Source of the DNA: Bathymodiolus brooksi
Lineage: Eukaryota > Mollusca > Bivalvia > Mytilida > Modiolidae
DNA: 64,000 nucleotides
Direction: 5' to 3'
Assembly (NCBI GenBank): GCA_963680875.1
Contig: OY804577.1
Coordinates: forward strand, 105,845,906 to 105,909,905
Part shown: positions 1 to 12,197 of the stretch, one piece after another
Layout: every line of letters begins with the position of its first letter
Numbering within the stretch: the first letter of the stretch is position 1
Translations under genes and position numbers: made by a program
Notes under the pieces: model-generated
Seen by the model: only the letters and a program-made list of their open reading frames with translations
Database searches by the model: none
Told to the model about the DNA's origin: nothing

Positions 1-189
1 TAACTGCAGTTACCACGATCAGTTTAACGCCAGTGTTACATATAGATGTTTATACAAGGGTAGACTAAACACGGTAAAAATGACATATATATACAAGACA
101 AGTTAAATATAGATTGCAAAGGAGAGAGAGAGTGAGTGCAAAGAGAAACGACCAATTATGGAGAGAGAGATAGAGCAAAGAAAAATGAC

Positions 190-247
<58 letters not shown>

Positions 248-1079
248 AAGCAAAATGACCAATAATACTGGATTTAATGTTACTATTCAAAAGTTTTACA
301 ATTATGTATTTTGAACAAATTATTGTTTCACCTTTGTTTATTTCAACATAATCCTAAGCATAAAGGCTACTTTACTTTACAATGTTGTAACGAGTTCATG
401 TTTTCAGTGTGCTAACTATTGGTATAGTATACACTTTACACTGATGAAGGTATATGTCAATTTAATAACTATATGATTGTTTTGAAAATAGAGGCCCAAT
501 CATAGTGTATACGGTACATCGAATAAAAGCATGTCACAAGTCAAACAATTACTTTCTTCAGTCCTCTTTTCATAAATCATTAATTGTCCACTTTCTAACA
601 GATTCTATGACAAAAGTTTTCCCACACCTTAATGGAAATACACCAACCGTTTCCGCGTATGAAGTTTATATTTCACAAGGCATACGTTACGTTCGAACTT
701 GCAGTTTGTATTCAGACTTTTTACCGTATTCTGAGTACTAAACTAGTCAACCAATCATTTTTCCAGAAGTCTTTCGGACTTTCTTGCAAAGCATTCTGTC
801 ATTGGTATGCGTACAAATGACGAAAGATGGTATTAACAATTATATGTGGTTCAAAGTTGACTAAAATGTTTCCATATTAATTCTTCCGATGGTCTTCTGT
901 ACTATCTAATATATAAATGATGGCACAAGACCATTGGGTGTACTTAAATAGAACTTTATAGACCTACACATGACAGCTTCTGAATCACGATGATTATATA
1001 TATTGTGTATAAAGTTCAAGATTAACAACAACGCTGCTTACACAGTAATATGCGAGAGTTTGGCATGTCGAAAAACTCT
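1..1079. other. gene-free AT-rich stretch
   Basis: I see no convincing gene, RNA or known element here. Short reading frames (for example near 505-820) have no recognisable domain and low-complexity translations. The only structured feature is the GA microsatellite listed separately. Confidence 0.6.
195..243. repeat. (GA)n microsatellite
   Basis: A pure GA dinucleotide run of about 49 bases, with shorter interrupted GA runs just upstream from about 120. The Leu/Ser-rich minus-strand reading frame over it is a by-product of the repeat. Confidence 0.95.
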
Positions 1080-1089
1080 TTGATGACTG

Positions 1090-1525
1090 CATCATTTCAC
1101 TTAGAAGGGAAGTTTGGTCACTTAAAACTAGTTCAATAATATTTAATACAATACATTAACCAACCCACAAGCCAGGAAAGTCAACGGCTATGTATTATGT
1201 GTATAAGGTATTGATTGTGTCGCTGTTTCTACGATTTTTCTCATGGAGTTGTTCCGACAGTGTGGTATTTGTTTTTCTCATGGAGTTGTTCCGACAGTGT
1301 GGTATTTGTTGTTTTTCTCATGGAGTTGTTCCGACAGTGTGGTATTTGTTGTTTTTCTCATGGAGTTGTTCTGACAGTGTGGTATTTTTTGTTTTTCTCA
1401 TGGAGTTGTTCCGACAGTGTAGTATTTTATTTTCTCATGGAGTTGTTCCGACAGTGTGGTATTTGTTGTTTTTCTCATGGAGTTGTTCCGACAGTGTGTT
1501 ATTTGTTGTTTTTCGTTTGATTTCA
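1090..1525 (+). repeat. E1 element copy 1 with seven ~39-bp tandem units
   Basis: The head contains TCATTTCACTTAGAAGGG and AGCCAGGAAAGTCAACGG. The core starts with a 'TTTCTACGATTTT' phrase and is followed by seven tandem units from about 1238 to 1515, each centred on GTTGTTCCGACAGTGTGG. The same head, core and tail order recurs near 14.3, 27.8, 33.2, 34.4, 48.9 and 50.0 kb. In this copy the unit carries CATGGAG instead of GATTTTGG, so it is a diverged subtype. Reading frames across it are repeat translations, not genes. Confidence 0.85.
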
Positions 1526-2040
1526 AATGGAAATCTAAAATGGCCATCACCGTACAACCTCTTTGGTAGTTTTGTGGTTTGTCATAAGGTCGGTTACGAG
1601 ATTTAAAGTTTCATAATCTGAAAATAACAGTGAAATATTAATGTTTTCGATTTTTAAATTTCTAAATCTGATTAAATAGATATAGTATATTATTATCACT
1701 GGATTATAAATTAACCTTCAAAACTATTTATCTACTGATTTGTTTAAGCTTTAAATCTTTCCCGTGTTGACAGGCTATGTTGACCTAAAGCTTGACCTGA
1801 CATGACCTGACATGACCTATGTAGACCAAAGGTGAGATACTATTTGTACAGATGACAAATAACCTACTTATTGACCTCGGTCATACAGTAATTGTTACCA
1901 AAGTTCATTTCAAGTACCAATTGTGAAAATAAACTTTAAAGGTAAAGATTTTGATAATCAGAGTTACAATTTAATAATTTGAGCAAACATATAAAAAATA
2001 TGTACGTCAACATCAGCGAAAAGGGTCAAATCGCTGAGAT
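1526..2040. other. gene-free stretch holding a TGACCT cluster
   Basis: AT-rich DNA without a supportable gene. The only notable feature is a cluster of TGACCT hexamers near 1.8 kb, listed separately. Confidence 0.5.
1781..1818. promoter_or_regulatory. cluster of four TGACCT nuclear-receptor half-sites
   Basis: TGACCT (reverse complement AGGTCA) occurs at 1781, 1793, 1803 and 1813, giving spacers of 6, 4 and 4 bases. The last three units lie in a 10-bp tandem repeat. Direct repeats of AGGTCA spaced by four bases are classical nuclear-receptor response elements, and COUP-TF proteins bind many AGGTCA spacings. The cluster is about 21 kb upstream of the receptor gene and may simply be a short tandem repeat. 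Confidence 0.3.
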
Positions 2041-2071
2041 GGTTTATGGTGTTTAACGCCACATTCAACAC
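2041..2071 (-). mobile_element. SINE S1 3'-end fragment
   Basis: Matches the conserved S1 3' end on the minus strand (GGTGTTTAACGCCACATTCA). It is a short 5'-truncated remnant. Confidence 0.6.
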
Positions 2072-2164
2072 TTAGAGAATGAAGAACAGGAAGCAAAGAT
2101 CACAAAACAGTATAAGAATCCAGATATAATACACATTTGATATTTGTAAAGTGACCATACATAA

Positions 2165-2400
2165 ACGGTCTCGCTTTTTTCCTTATTCACTTCTGATGGT
2201 CTGCGCCTGTCCTTGTTCATCCCTAAGGGTCCACGTTTTCCATCTGTCACTCATAACCGTCTACATCTTTCCTCACTCTATATGATGGCCCAGTCACTTC
2301 GAATAGTCTGCATTTTTTCTTGGTCACTCCTAGTGGGTTGCATGTTGTCTCTTCCACTCATTTGGCAGTGTCTCCTAGCGATCTCAGTAGTCACTTCGAA
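2165..2400. repeat. degenerate ~35-38-bp tandem repeat
   Basis: Repeated themes 'TCACTC..A.GGTCTGCAT.TTT' recur every 35-38 bases (near 2187, 2223, 2260, 2297, 2325 and 2365) with heavy divergence. The two reading frames crossing it are explained by the repeat. Confidence 0.5.
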
Positions 2401-2925
2401 CTTATTATATAGTATTTATTTTGTGCTTTGTTTATATGTTGGTTGTCAAAAGTATTAATATTATAATTACAGGGCTTGTATGCAGATATTGTGCCAATTA
2501 ACCCTATTCACTACACATTTTATACATTTGTGAGTTGCATTATCCCAGCAAAGAAAATGTGCTAACTTCAAGTAAGTTACCTGATTTTGCGTTGTCAATT
2601 AAATACATGTAATAGAAAACTCCCACCAAAATTTAAATATACTAATAGTACATAAAATTGAGAAATGGATTTACGCTGGTTGTCCTGACTAACCAAAATA
2701 CACAACTCCTCATATGGACGACACTTTAAGGGAGAGGTAGGCTGTTGATGACCAGTTGTTTTCCGACCCTGTTCATTATCTCACCTTTTACCCGTGTAAA
2801 TCAACGCATTCATCCATAGTCATGTTATAGTTTTAACCTCTTCCCTTTGGCATAGACTATTTAACCTATTCTGTTTTTGCCTTTTGGTTTTCTTGCTCCA
2901 TAAAACATTGCACTTTAAAATTATT
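2401..2925. other. gene-free AT-rich stretch
   Basis: No recognisable gene, RNA or element seen. Confidence 0.5.
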
Positions 2926-3215
2926 TGGCTTTCCAATCTTTTGTCTTTGAGCGTACCTGATGAAGGTTATTCTAATCTTTTGACTTTGAGCGTACCTGAT
3001 GAAGGTTATTCCAATCTTTTGTCTTTGAGCGTACCTGATGAAGGTTATTCTAATCTTTTGTCTTTGAGCGTACCTGATGAAGATTATTCTAATTTTTTGT
3101 CTTTGAGCGTACCTGATGAAGATTATTCTAATATTTTGTCTTTGAGCGTACCTGATGAAGGTTATTCCAGAAACATGTTGTTTGCACTAAATAAAATATC
3201 TACGTTTTTATTACT
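2926..3215 (-). repeat. R2 element copy with six internal 39-bp units
   Basis: On the minus strand this matches R2 copies at 12.2, 12.5, 20.0, 30.6 and 34.0 kb: it ends with 'TAAAACGTAGATATTTTATT' and contains TACGCTCAAAG. Between about 2933 and 3169 one R2 segment is repeated six times at a 39-bp period. On the + strand each unit translates as a 13-residue motif with SLSVPDEGYS, which explains the 124-codon reading frame. Not a gene. Confidence 0.8.
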
Positions 3216-3225
3216 GTTCCTTTTC

Positions 3226-3292
3226 ATCAGAAATATAGCTGAAATACTGCTCACATGACTTTAAACATCAATCAATCAATCAATCAATCAAG
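3226..3292 (+). mobile_element. SINE S1 3' end with (ATCA)n tail
   Basis: Contains ATATAGCTGAAATACTG, then a degraded form of the usual GGCGTTAAACACC block, then about five ATCA units. Copies ending in (AATC)n also occur at 25.8 and 40.3 kb. Confidence 0.65.
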
Positions 3293-4556
3293 CCATATCG
3301 AATAGTTCTCCTTAGTAATGATACTGTCGAAACAATGTACAGCCAAAACTAGTCACCATGTTCATATGCAAAGGCATTCCTCGTCTTGTTTCAAAATTTA
3401 AATAACAAAAATATAACATATATATCTATTTAACATTCATGAACTAATAAAATGTCCTCTTATAACTCCACCCCAAGAGAGGATTGTTCATTATTCTCAC
3501 CAGTTTATGTCCATTAATATAGAGACAAGAGCCACGTTGCTTACAGTGTGTGAAACGTACTTGTATTAACAGACCATTGAACTCCATAACGGTTTCTATG
3601 CAAACAGACATAACAAACGAAACTTTTTTTTCACATGAGCTGACCGAGACATAAAAACGGGTAGATCATGTTATTTATTCCCACAATTATTAAGAAACCC
3701 GTTAAATTTATTCTCCCACATTCATCACGTTAAATATTAAATTGATCATATTCTTTAACAAAACATCAAAGTGCGCGAAAGTGTGCTTCTTCAATTTAAA
3801 AAACAATAGCTGAAACTACAAAAAAAATCAAAAAATAATTGGAAAATATACAATTCAGAAAACCTTTTGTAACTCAACTGTATTTTTTACCGGAAGACAC
3901 GTCAGTTTTACCGGAAACGTTAAAAGTGCGAAAATACAAACACATTTTCCAGTACATTAAGCGCTGCTCCAAAGTACAATATAAATTTACGTTAATTTAC
4001 ATCATAAAGTTCGCATTTGTATCTTTTTGTTATGGTATTGAATGTGTCGTGTTAACTCTTCAATATCTAATTGAAATTGATCGATAAAACGACAAACTTG
4101 CACAGTCATTTTAAACCATTTTATATAGAATAGCAATCGCACAAAAGAAGGAAGCTTGTGTTTTTTTGTGTTAATTACTCGTCATGAAATTTAAAGAAAC
4201 CGTCACCAGTTTGGAGTCGTCTACGGAAAACATTACAGAGATAGGAACAGAAAAGGTGAAAATATTGGAAACATCTAGAAAAATGGTCCTGATGATACCA
4301 AAGCCGATCCGAGGTATGTGTTTATATTATTTTTTTTTTTTTTTCATATTCTTTCATGCATGCCAATTATTGCCATGATCAGGATTCAGGTATACCTACA
4401 GGCAGTTTGAAATAAAATGTCAAACCATTTGTTAGAGATAGGCGTAGGAAAGAGTACCTGGCTGCATGGATGTTGTATGAAAATCGATTTGTTTACCATG
4501 TTTTAGCAAATTGCTTTATTACGTTGTATTATTTTCATTTATTAATTTGCTGCATG
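3293..4556. other. gene-free AT-rich stretch
   Basis: Reading frames near 3839-4087 and 4184-4378 have no recognisable domain; the second runs into a poly-T tract. No splice or promoter context supports them. Confidence 0.5.
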
Positions 4557-4708
4557 TAAAATAAGTAATCATGCTTGTGTTATTTGTAATTAATGTACTA
4601 GTATATAAAATAAGTAATCATGCTTGTGTTATTTGTAATTAATGTACTAGTATATAAAATAAGTAATCATGCTTGTGTTATTTGTAATTAATGTACTAGT
4701 ATATAAAA
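4557..4708. repeat. 49-bp tandem repeat, three copies
   Basis: Near-perfect units beginning ATAAGTAATCATGCTTGTG start at 4561, 4610 and 4659. The near identity points to recent duplication. Confidence 0.95.
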
Positions 4709-4834
4709 ATGTAAATATATAATTTAGTGCACTTTTCTGTTATAACTTGTAATCTTTATCTTGTTGCATTATAATTTTGAATTTAAGAAAACTAGAAATG
4801 TTGATACAAAAGCTACAGAACTAAACACATAGAT

Positions 4835-4925
4835 TGCTGTCTCCAAAAAAGGTTTGAAGACACCAAAGGGGTAATTCGAAGTTGTAAATCAATAGATTGA
4901 CAATGCAATGGTCAAAAGTACACGT
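4835..4925 (-). repeat. R3 element fragment
   Basis: Contains 'GAAGACACCAAAGGGGTAAT', then GTTGTAAATC, then GACAATGCAATGGTC. This is the reverse complement of the R3 phrase seen at 10.97 and 25.9 kb, and the same segment that forms the monomer of the 53-64 kb array. The 30-bp array follows directly. Confidence 0.7.
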
Positions 4926-4929
4926 TAGA

Positions 4930-5830
4930 GTAACAAATAGCATTAGGGAAGTGAAGGAAAAAGGAACACATAGTACCAAATGGAAACAAAACGGACATAC
5001 AGTACACAATGTAGAAATAATGTGCGAACAATACCCAATCCAGATGAAAATGAACATACAATACCCAATCCAGATGAAAATGAGCACCCAATACCTAATC
5101 TGGATAAAAATTAGCACACAATACCCAATCCGGATCAAAATTATCACACAATACCCAATCCGGATCAAAATGAACACACAATACCCAATCCAGATAAAAA
5201 TGAAAACGCAGTACATAATCTGGTTAAAAATGAGCACAATACCCAATCCAGATAAAAATGAGCACACAATACCCACTTCGGATAAAAATGTACACACTAC
5301 AAAATCTGGATAAAAATGAACACACAATACACAAACCAGATAACATTAACACCCAGTACACAATCCGGATAAAAAGGAACACACAATACTCACTCCTGAT
5401 AAATATAAACACACATTACCCAACCCAGATAGAAATAACACACAATACCCAATCGAGATAAGATGAACTCACAATACTCAATCTAGAAGAAAATGAAAAC
5501 AATACCCAATCCAGATAAAATGAGCACACAATACCCAAACCAGAACAAAATGAACACAATACCCAATCCAGATAATATGAACACACAATACCCAATCCAG
5601 AACAAAATGAACACAATACCCAATCCAGATAATATGAACACACAATACCCAAACCAGAACAAAATGAACACAATACACAATCTAGATAAAATGAACACAC
5701 AATTCCTAATCAAAAAGAAATCGAACACATAGTACCCTATCCAGAGAAAATAAAAAACGAAAATAGAGCCCCTAATCCAGACAACAGCAAAGACGAACAC
5801 ACAATGCCCAAACCGCCATACAAAAATGAA
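4930..5830. repeat. ~27-31-bp minisatellite array
   Basis: Roughly 27 imperfect units built on ACACAATACCCAATCCAGAT followed by AAAAATGA or similar. Edges are degenerate, the centre more regular; from about 5480 to 5690 a two-unit period of about 56-59 bp is visible. Long reading frames on both strands come from the lack of stop codons in the unit. The core CAATCCAGATA resembles part of the 26-bp monomer at 42-46 kb (ATACTCCAGATAG), so the arrays may share an ancestor. Confidence 0.9.
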
Positions 5831-5859
5831 TATAAGGTACTATTTCAGAAGAAGAAGAA

Positions 5860-7789
5860 ATAAACAAACAAAGAGTACCAAACTTAAAAGTTAGCATAGC
5901 TTATCCAGCCTTCGATGCCACATCTCTATGAGAAATACAATATACGTAAAACAATCAACGATAGTATATATTTATTGTAGATCGTATATTATTTGTTTTA
6001 TGTCACACGTGTATAATACACGAATATGTTCTTAAAACTATTCTCGAAGGGACGAAACTATATAATTAAATATTCCTGTCAATAAATAAGTCCTGTACCT
6101 TTATTTAACATATTATTTTACTTTTTCATTAGTTAACAGAAATGTTTTTCCCATTAATTCAGCGATGCAGTTAAAACCGTGAAAAACCAAAATGTATCAT
6201 AAAATTTATATAATTTCGCGGCTACAATTGTATTATGATTTTGCTTAGAACTTTTTGCGTTGAAACAATGAAAGATGGCTACACAACCACCCAGCTAACG
6301 ATGGAAGGGTGGAAAAGGAGTGGTTTTTACACCATATCAATAACCAATTTGCTGCCTATAATTTTGAGTATAGGCACAATATATATTTGATGTTTTAGGC
6401 CTGTAAGTTTTCATATGCATCCGTTGATTTAAAAAGACAAAAATGAATTATTGTTAATTTCTCAGATGTTTCAATATTTATGATGTCAGAAAATTTGATT
6501 TAAATTAGAAATAAAGAAATAAAAATTAAAAAATAAATGTTATACATAAAAGGGAATTGAAACATTGACACATGATACAACAATGGGTCTTTATCTCATC
6601 TAATGATTAAAAAGACACGAGTGCATTTATATTTATGAAATTTATATATTTTAAGTCATATGTCCATTTTATTTCTTTGAAGATGTTTTCTTTTAAGTAT
6701 TTTCTTGAGAATCTTTGATTTATTGTTCTTGAAAATTAAACATTAAAAGCATTAAAATAAAAAAAAAATAAAACAATATGCACACTTTCAGTAGCAAAGG
6801 AAAAGTGTAAATAATAGAAAAGGTTTGATATTAAAAGAAAACTAACAAATCAACACCGATACATTAAATTATTTGGACGTGAAAATTGACAACCGAGCTG
6901 ATTTTACACATAATAAATAACCGTTTTTATATCATTCTGCTATAATTCTCGCATGCAACAAGGCATAATTACTAAACTAGTTTCCGGAACCACAGATGCG
7001 TCACCAAAGAGTAACATAAAACAGGGTTTCATCTCCGTATAAGGTTACCTATAATTAAGAAAATGTCATAATCGCCATAGAAAGCAAGGAAACCAGAGAA
7101 AAGCCAATGTTGCCTCGTAAAACATAAATTACAAGGTTTTCAAAGGCCTTGTTTATCTTCCATTTCCCTAAACTGATTAAAAAGGTTGAAGCATTGTTTT
7201 GGGGTCGGAATAAGTTGTTTGTAGAAGGTCTCTACATTTCATTTTGATGTACAAGCCAGTTGATGACGTTGTTAAACATAACACTATTCAATGCTTGGAA
7301 ACATTGCTTTATTTCTCATACAATAACTACAATACCCCTATTTATATCAAAATTACGTTCAGACAATCAGACCTAATTTTGATATACCGGAGAGGAACAA
7401 AGATTCCAGCATTATTAAATGATGAAATCTTGAATCCTTGTTTTAAGGTAAAAATGGGATCTGATGTTTAATTGAAACACGGTTTCGAAATCAAAATAGT
7501 TTTTTTATGGTAATGCTTGGTTATAGATTTCTTGACAGTCCCCGTCTCGCTCACGTTTGTTTATATGTGTTCATGTTGTCCGACCTCACGGACCCTACCA
7601 AAAACTGGGGGTGAAATGCTTACTCTTCGCGAGTATCAAGACGCGAGAATAGTAGTCAGTTCCTATTGGTATGTACATTTCTTCTAACTTTGATGTGAAT
7701 CCAATTATATAATAGCATAATAGCAGAGGTAGAAACACGAACTAAGGACAAGTACCTTATTAATCTATGCTCCTATTATAGAAGATTAT
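5860..7789. other. gene-free AT-rich stretch
   Basis: No supportable gene. A 75-codon reading frame at 7244-7471 has no recognisable domain. At about 7590-7620 a short phrase (CCAAAAACTGGGGGTGA) resembles the R3-type sequence at 52.75 kb, probably a fragment. Confidence 0.5.
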
Positions 7790-8310
7790 CCGGTTACATA
7801 ACAACAAGGTCAGGAAAACGAACTACGATCAAAACAACTTATAATCTTGGTACACTGTGTTCGTCTTGTAAATAATAATCCGGTTAACTATAACAACAGA
7901 GGTTGCAACACAAGTCACGGAAAACAAGACCTTCTGACGTTGGTTCTCTGCGTTCGTCTTGTAAAGGATAATCAGGTTACCATAACAACAGAGCTTGAAA
8001 CACAAGTCACAGAAAACAAGACCTTCTGACGTTGGTTCTCTGCGTTCGTCTTGTAAAGGATAATCAGGTTACCATAACAACAGAGCTTGAAACACAAGTC
8101 ACAGAAAACAAGACCTTCTGACGTTGGTTCTCTGCGTTCGTCTTGTAAAGAATAATCAGGTTACCATAACAGAGGCTGAAACACAAACCATAGATAACAT
8201 GAATATATTACCGTTGCTACTGTGTGTTGGTTCTTGTAAAGACAACAGAGGTAAAAACACAAACTCCAGACGAAAATTTCAACAACAAACCGGAAGTTAG
8301 GTGTTCGTCT
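7790..8310. repeat. 92-bp tandem repeat, about five units
   Basis: Units containing CTTCTGACGTTGGTTCTCTG recur at 7931, 8023 and 8115, exactly 92 bases apart. A more diverged unit lies on each side. The 60-codon reading frame at 7847-8029 is part of the repeat. Confidence 0.9.
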
Positions 8311-8463
8311 TGTAAAGAAGTATCCATTTACTAAACAAAAGAATTATAAACACAAATTACGTACAACTATTGTGTATATTCTGCAGATATATAAAATAAG
8401 TAATGTTTGCAATGTTCAATAAAACATTAGTGTTGTTTGCATTAATATAATTGTAACAAGACC

Positions 8464-8512
8464 GACACGATATAACAGAAATATTGTTGAAAGTGGTGTT
8501 AAACACCAAAAC
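8464..8512 (+). mobile_element. SINE S1 3'-end fragment
   Basis: CACGATATAACAGAAATATT followed by GTTGAAAGTGGTGTTAAACA is the S1 3' end in forward orientation. No tRNA-like head is present. Confidence 0.75.
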
Positions 8513-10130
8513 CCCCTAATTGTAATAAATGATATTACTATTTTTTTAAATCATCTGAAAAAGGAAAACGTTTCCTCTGTATCTTCTATGATTTATAAAT
8601 TTGGTTTCCTTTAAAATATGTCCTTGCTTGGAGCAGCTATAAGACAAGTGAAATACACTCTAGTGTGCATGCAATTGAAACAAACATAAACGAGGGTATT
8701 TTTTGTTTTGTTTTTAGTAATGTATAAACAATTTAAGATGAATGATAAAAAAAATTCATTTAAGATTTCATAATTTATAAATTAAGTCTTACAAGCATAA
8801 ATTGTTTACTTTTGTCGGGAAATATAGGTATTACTGGGAATGTCTTGTTCTAGATGTCTACGGTTTCATTTTTTTTTTCTACAATTTCAAATTAGTAATG
8901 ATCTAATTAATATTGGCATCATACACGTTATGGAGTCACATTTACATGTTATACTATAGCTGGAAAGAAGAATTAACAAAGAGGTTATGCATTCTCATGT
9001 GATAACCATGTGGTTGTCGTAATATCAGATATAAAATCTCCATTAAAACCTATTTATTTGGATTACCGGGATGAGTTTTATGAGATTACTGTACTAAGCA
9101 ACAAGAAAGCTTTTTTGTATATCTCCTCAATGACCAAACAATTTTTACGACATGACAACGTATAAAGGTTTATGAAAATCAAAGCCTGCCCGAGTGAACT
9201 TTATTGCCAAGTTATCGTCCCTGGGGTATTTCCGGTAGTCATTACTTGTAACAATTTAGCTAACAATATTGGATGGGTGGGTTGCTCATGAAGGATAATA
9301 ATTAAACTGTCATGTACTCGCTTGCTGTAAGTAATTGCGTTGCGTTGTATAGCGTAATTTATCCCAAGGTATTATCGAGATGGGTTATTTCAGGGAAAGC
9401 ACGCTTTATGATCACTCGGAAGTCGGAACACATCTCTCAATAATGCTATGAAAAATAATATGCAAATACGGAAATTGGATATAAATGAGTAAACCCCTAA
9501 TGGATCATAAATACCGTGCCTTTTTGCAGTGAATTCCGTTTTTCCTGAAACTGTAGTCACAAAGGTGTAATATCAAAAGCCAGCAAAGTGTTTCTTGTCA
9601 CCTTCTCGAGTAGAGAAAGAGATTAAAAAACTTCCGCTATTATGAATATAGGGATGCTATGATGAAATAAGTCATCATACCAGCCCATTCATTTGTACAT
9701 TGTCATGATCTGTTTTCTGTTTTATATAGCCTTGTAACACGACAGGTCCAAATCGACAAAAAGTCAATTTATGCTATTCGTTTGAAATATCACGTTTATA
9801 TCATAATCCATAAACTATAGAATTTTATATTACAAAGGAAGTCAGTGAAGATGGCTTTATGTTGTAACCCATCATACCGCTAAGGATGCACGCTTGCTGA
9901 GTTCGTAGTCTCTAATGCCAAATTTACGACTAAATCAACTCGGTCGCGAGTGAAGTTTTTACAACCAATTTCAAGATAATATATTTTAGAAATGAAATCA
10001 TATTTCATAATTTATTGTACAGTGAAATCTTGGAAGATTATAATGAAGCAAACAAACAACAAAACAGAAGGTTTAATTGTGAACCCAGTAAATTAAAAAC
10101 CAAGATAATCGTATTTTTTTACTATTTCAT
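8513..10130. other. gene-free stretch
   Basis: AT-rich sequence with no recognisable gene, RNA or repeat at this resolution. Confidence 0.45.
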
Positions 10131-10137
10131 TGTTTAA

Positions 10138-10432
10138 GGGAACGACCGTTTAACCTTTAGAGGGATGTGGTGCTGTTGTTTTTTCTTTAAAAAAAAATGC
10201 TGACATCAATTTTCATAAAAAAAAATAATTGACCTGAAAGATGCAAAAAATAAAATTAATAAATAAAAAAATAAAATAAATAAATAATGTAACCCTGCAG
10301 TTTCAAGGAGACATTTTTGGTAATATATGAGGAAAAAAATATTGATTTTTCATGTCCCAAAAATGAATAATCTGATATTTATTTCGTGTGAAAAAAACCC
10401 ATTTCTGGCTAGTTAAATGTTGGGACCTTAGC
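10138..10432. mobile_element. M1 MITE-like element copy
   Basis: Starts near CGACCGTTTAACCTTTAGAG and ends near GGCTAGTTAAATGTTGGGAC, so the ends are imperfect inverted repeats. Internal phrases (ACCTGAAAGATGC, TTCATGTCCCAAAAATGA, AATAATCTGAT) are shared with the copy at 36.8 kb. An inverted match to the ACCTGAAAGATGCAAAAAAT phrase lies at about 10783-10804, so the true right boundary is uncertain. Confidence 0.5.
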
Positions 10433-10738
10433 AATACAATGAGCTTCCTCAAATTGTTTGCCGTCGTCATCACATAATATCGGTCTTCGGTGTCTCAGCT
10501 TTAGACCGCTCTCGCACATCATTGTCTTAAATGTTCTACTATCATTGTTACTGCTTTTGATAAAGAAATTGACGACACTGGAGAGATGGACACTCTTTGT
10601 AGATCTTTTCTCTCCATTTTGTACTAAGGGACCAATCACTAAGCTTTTTTTATGTTTCTTCCGAGTCCGAGTATTTTTACACACGCAACAAATAAAACAG
10701 ATTATGTTTTTACATGGAAATCGGTAATTGTTCCTCAA
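10409..10738 (-). CDS. unrecognised 109-codon reading frame
   Basis: I do not recognise this protein. The predicted 109 residues are basic in the middle (KNTRTRKKHKK) and not low-complexity, with Cys residues near the start. It lies between an M1-like element and an inverted copy of part of that element, so it could be cargo, a decayed exon or chance. No splice or promoter evidence was found. Confidence 0.15.
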   Translation of the reverse strand: MRNNYRFPCKNIICFICCVCKNTRTRKKHKKSLVIGPLVQNGEKRSTKSVHLSSVVNFFIKSSNNDSRTFKTMMCESGLKLRHRRPILCDDDGKQFEEAHCIAKVPTFN

Positions 10739-10964
10739 ATTTGATTAACAATTTTTGGTGTAAACTGCAGAGAGATATTCTTTATTTTTTGCATCTTTCA
10801 GGTATTTAAGATATTATTTCGGTTGACAGTAAAGTTCAATTGTCAATCCCTAAGTAATATCAAATCTACATCTTAACTCATCTCTTGTTTGATACAGATA
10901 GTTGTAGGATGGTCATCGTAATAATTAGACCAAACGTGGTAGTTATATGTGTAATGTTTTGTAG

Positions 10965-11070
10965 ATCGTTGTTTGTCATTTTGTTCTTTTTCTTTTGGCC
11001 TTGTGTTGTCTGTCCTTCGATTTACGGAATCTGATTACCCCCTTGGTATCTTCAAACACTTCTTATATAT
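10965..11070 (+). repeat. R3 element fragment
   Basis: Contains TTGTGTTGTCTGTCCTTCGA, TTTACGGAATCTGATTACCC and TTGGTATCTTCAAA. This is the single-copy version of the segment amplified (in reverse complement) in the 53-64 kb array. Also present at 25.9 and 35.9 kb. Confidence 0.75.
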
Positions 11071-12195
11071 TAATCCAATTATGAAACGAACGGAGAAATC
11101 TCATTCTAATCAAAAAGTTGAAATATATTTGTATTAACATTATACTCTAGCATACTAATTAATGACATTCTTTGTTAAGACCTACGTGTTTGTATACAGC
11201 TGATAATTCTCAGAAAACATCATGAACGTTAAAACCGATATGTTAACAGTATCAGCCTCCAAGCACAAAACATTTGTCTATTCAATCGACCTCATCTATT
11301 GGTCGATGTTACCAATGACATCATTGACCGTCATCACCTTGGGGTCAGACATTTCTTGATCGGGGATGGCCTTTTATTTCCCTGGAAGATTCACCCCTGA
11401 TCGGGTCGGATCAGTGTAAAGCTACGGTAGTATCTTGTCTTTATTAGATTTATATTTAATATGGCACGATAAAACTACTAGCGATTCTGATGTCTCATTC
11501 CTCGTGATTGGTAATGGATTTGATATGACGTTTTGTGCCTCAAAGGGGGTACTCATTTTCAGAAATTGTGTCTGATCAAAATTCTTAATTTTATCATCAT
11601 TTATTTCAACTGTTATCGTTACTACAATTCCTGACCAAAATTGAGGCTCTGAAATATATAGGTTGTACATACATTTAAGTTTCGTTGTTGGACTCCCCAT
11701 TTGGGACCTCATCCAAGATGATTTTGTCAACTAATTTTTATGACAATGTTTGCAGAGGACGATAATGTTCATTTCAAAATTCCATCAGAAATGCCGGATG
11801 TCATATAAATTTGCAATTGTGTCTTGTTTTATGGATACATCTTGTCTCTTATGAATATAAATAAGTGTTTGTTTGACCCCAAAGTTTCTCTGATGTTCTA
11901 AGATGACAAACCTGAGGATATCTATATTGATCAGTTTCCAATCTGTGCACAGTTTAGGGATAATAACTAACATTGAAGACACGACGGCAATTAAAAGTAA
12001 TCACTTTGTATGGTCATTGATAACCATTCGTATGTATGGCTATAATACTGTTAGCTAAACTTTACAAAGACGATTTAAAATTTCCAAAAATACTACTAGT
12101 AAAAAATTACTAATCAAGTTTGATACCTGGCACTAATGATATCAAGCGATGCTCGTCTACAAAATGGTGTGATCATAATTTGTATATTACGTCAT
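11071..12195. other. stretch with two unrecognised minus-strand reading frames
   Basis: Minus-strand frames at 11422-11730 (102 codons) and 11785-11982 (65 codons) have ordinary amino-acid composition and no repeats, but I recognise no family. They could be remnants of a coding exon or element. Nothing else was identified. Confidence 0.3.
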
Positions 12196-12197
12196 CA

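Noticed and set aside
2884..3258. 124-codon frame with repeated SLSVPDEGYS as a secreted repeat protein
   Set aside because: It lies in a reverse R2 element copy; the repeat is an internal amplification of R2.
4897..5461. Lys/Thr/Gln-rich frames in the 30-bp array as genes
   Set aside because: They read the minisatellite units in several frames on both strands; no domain and no conserved start.
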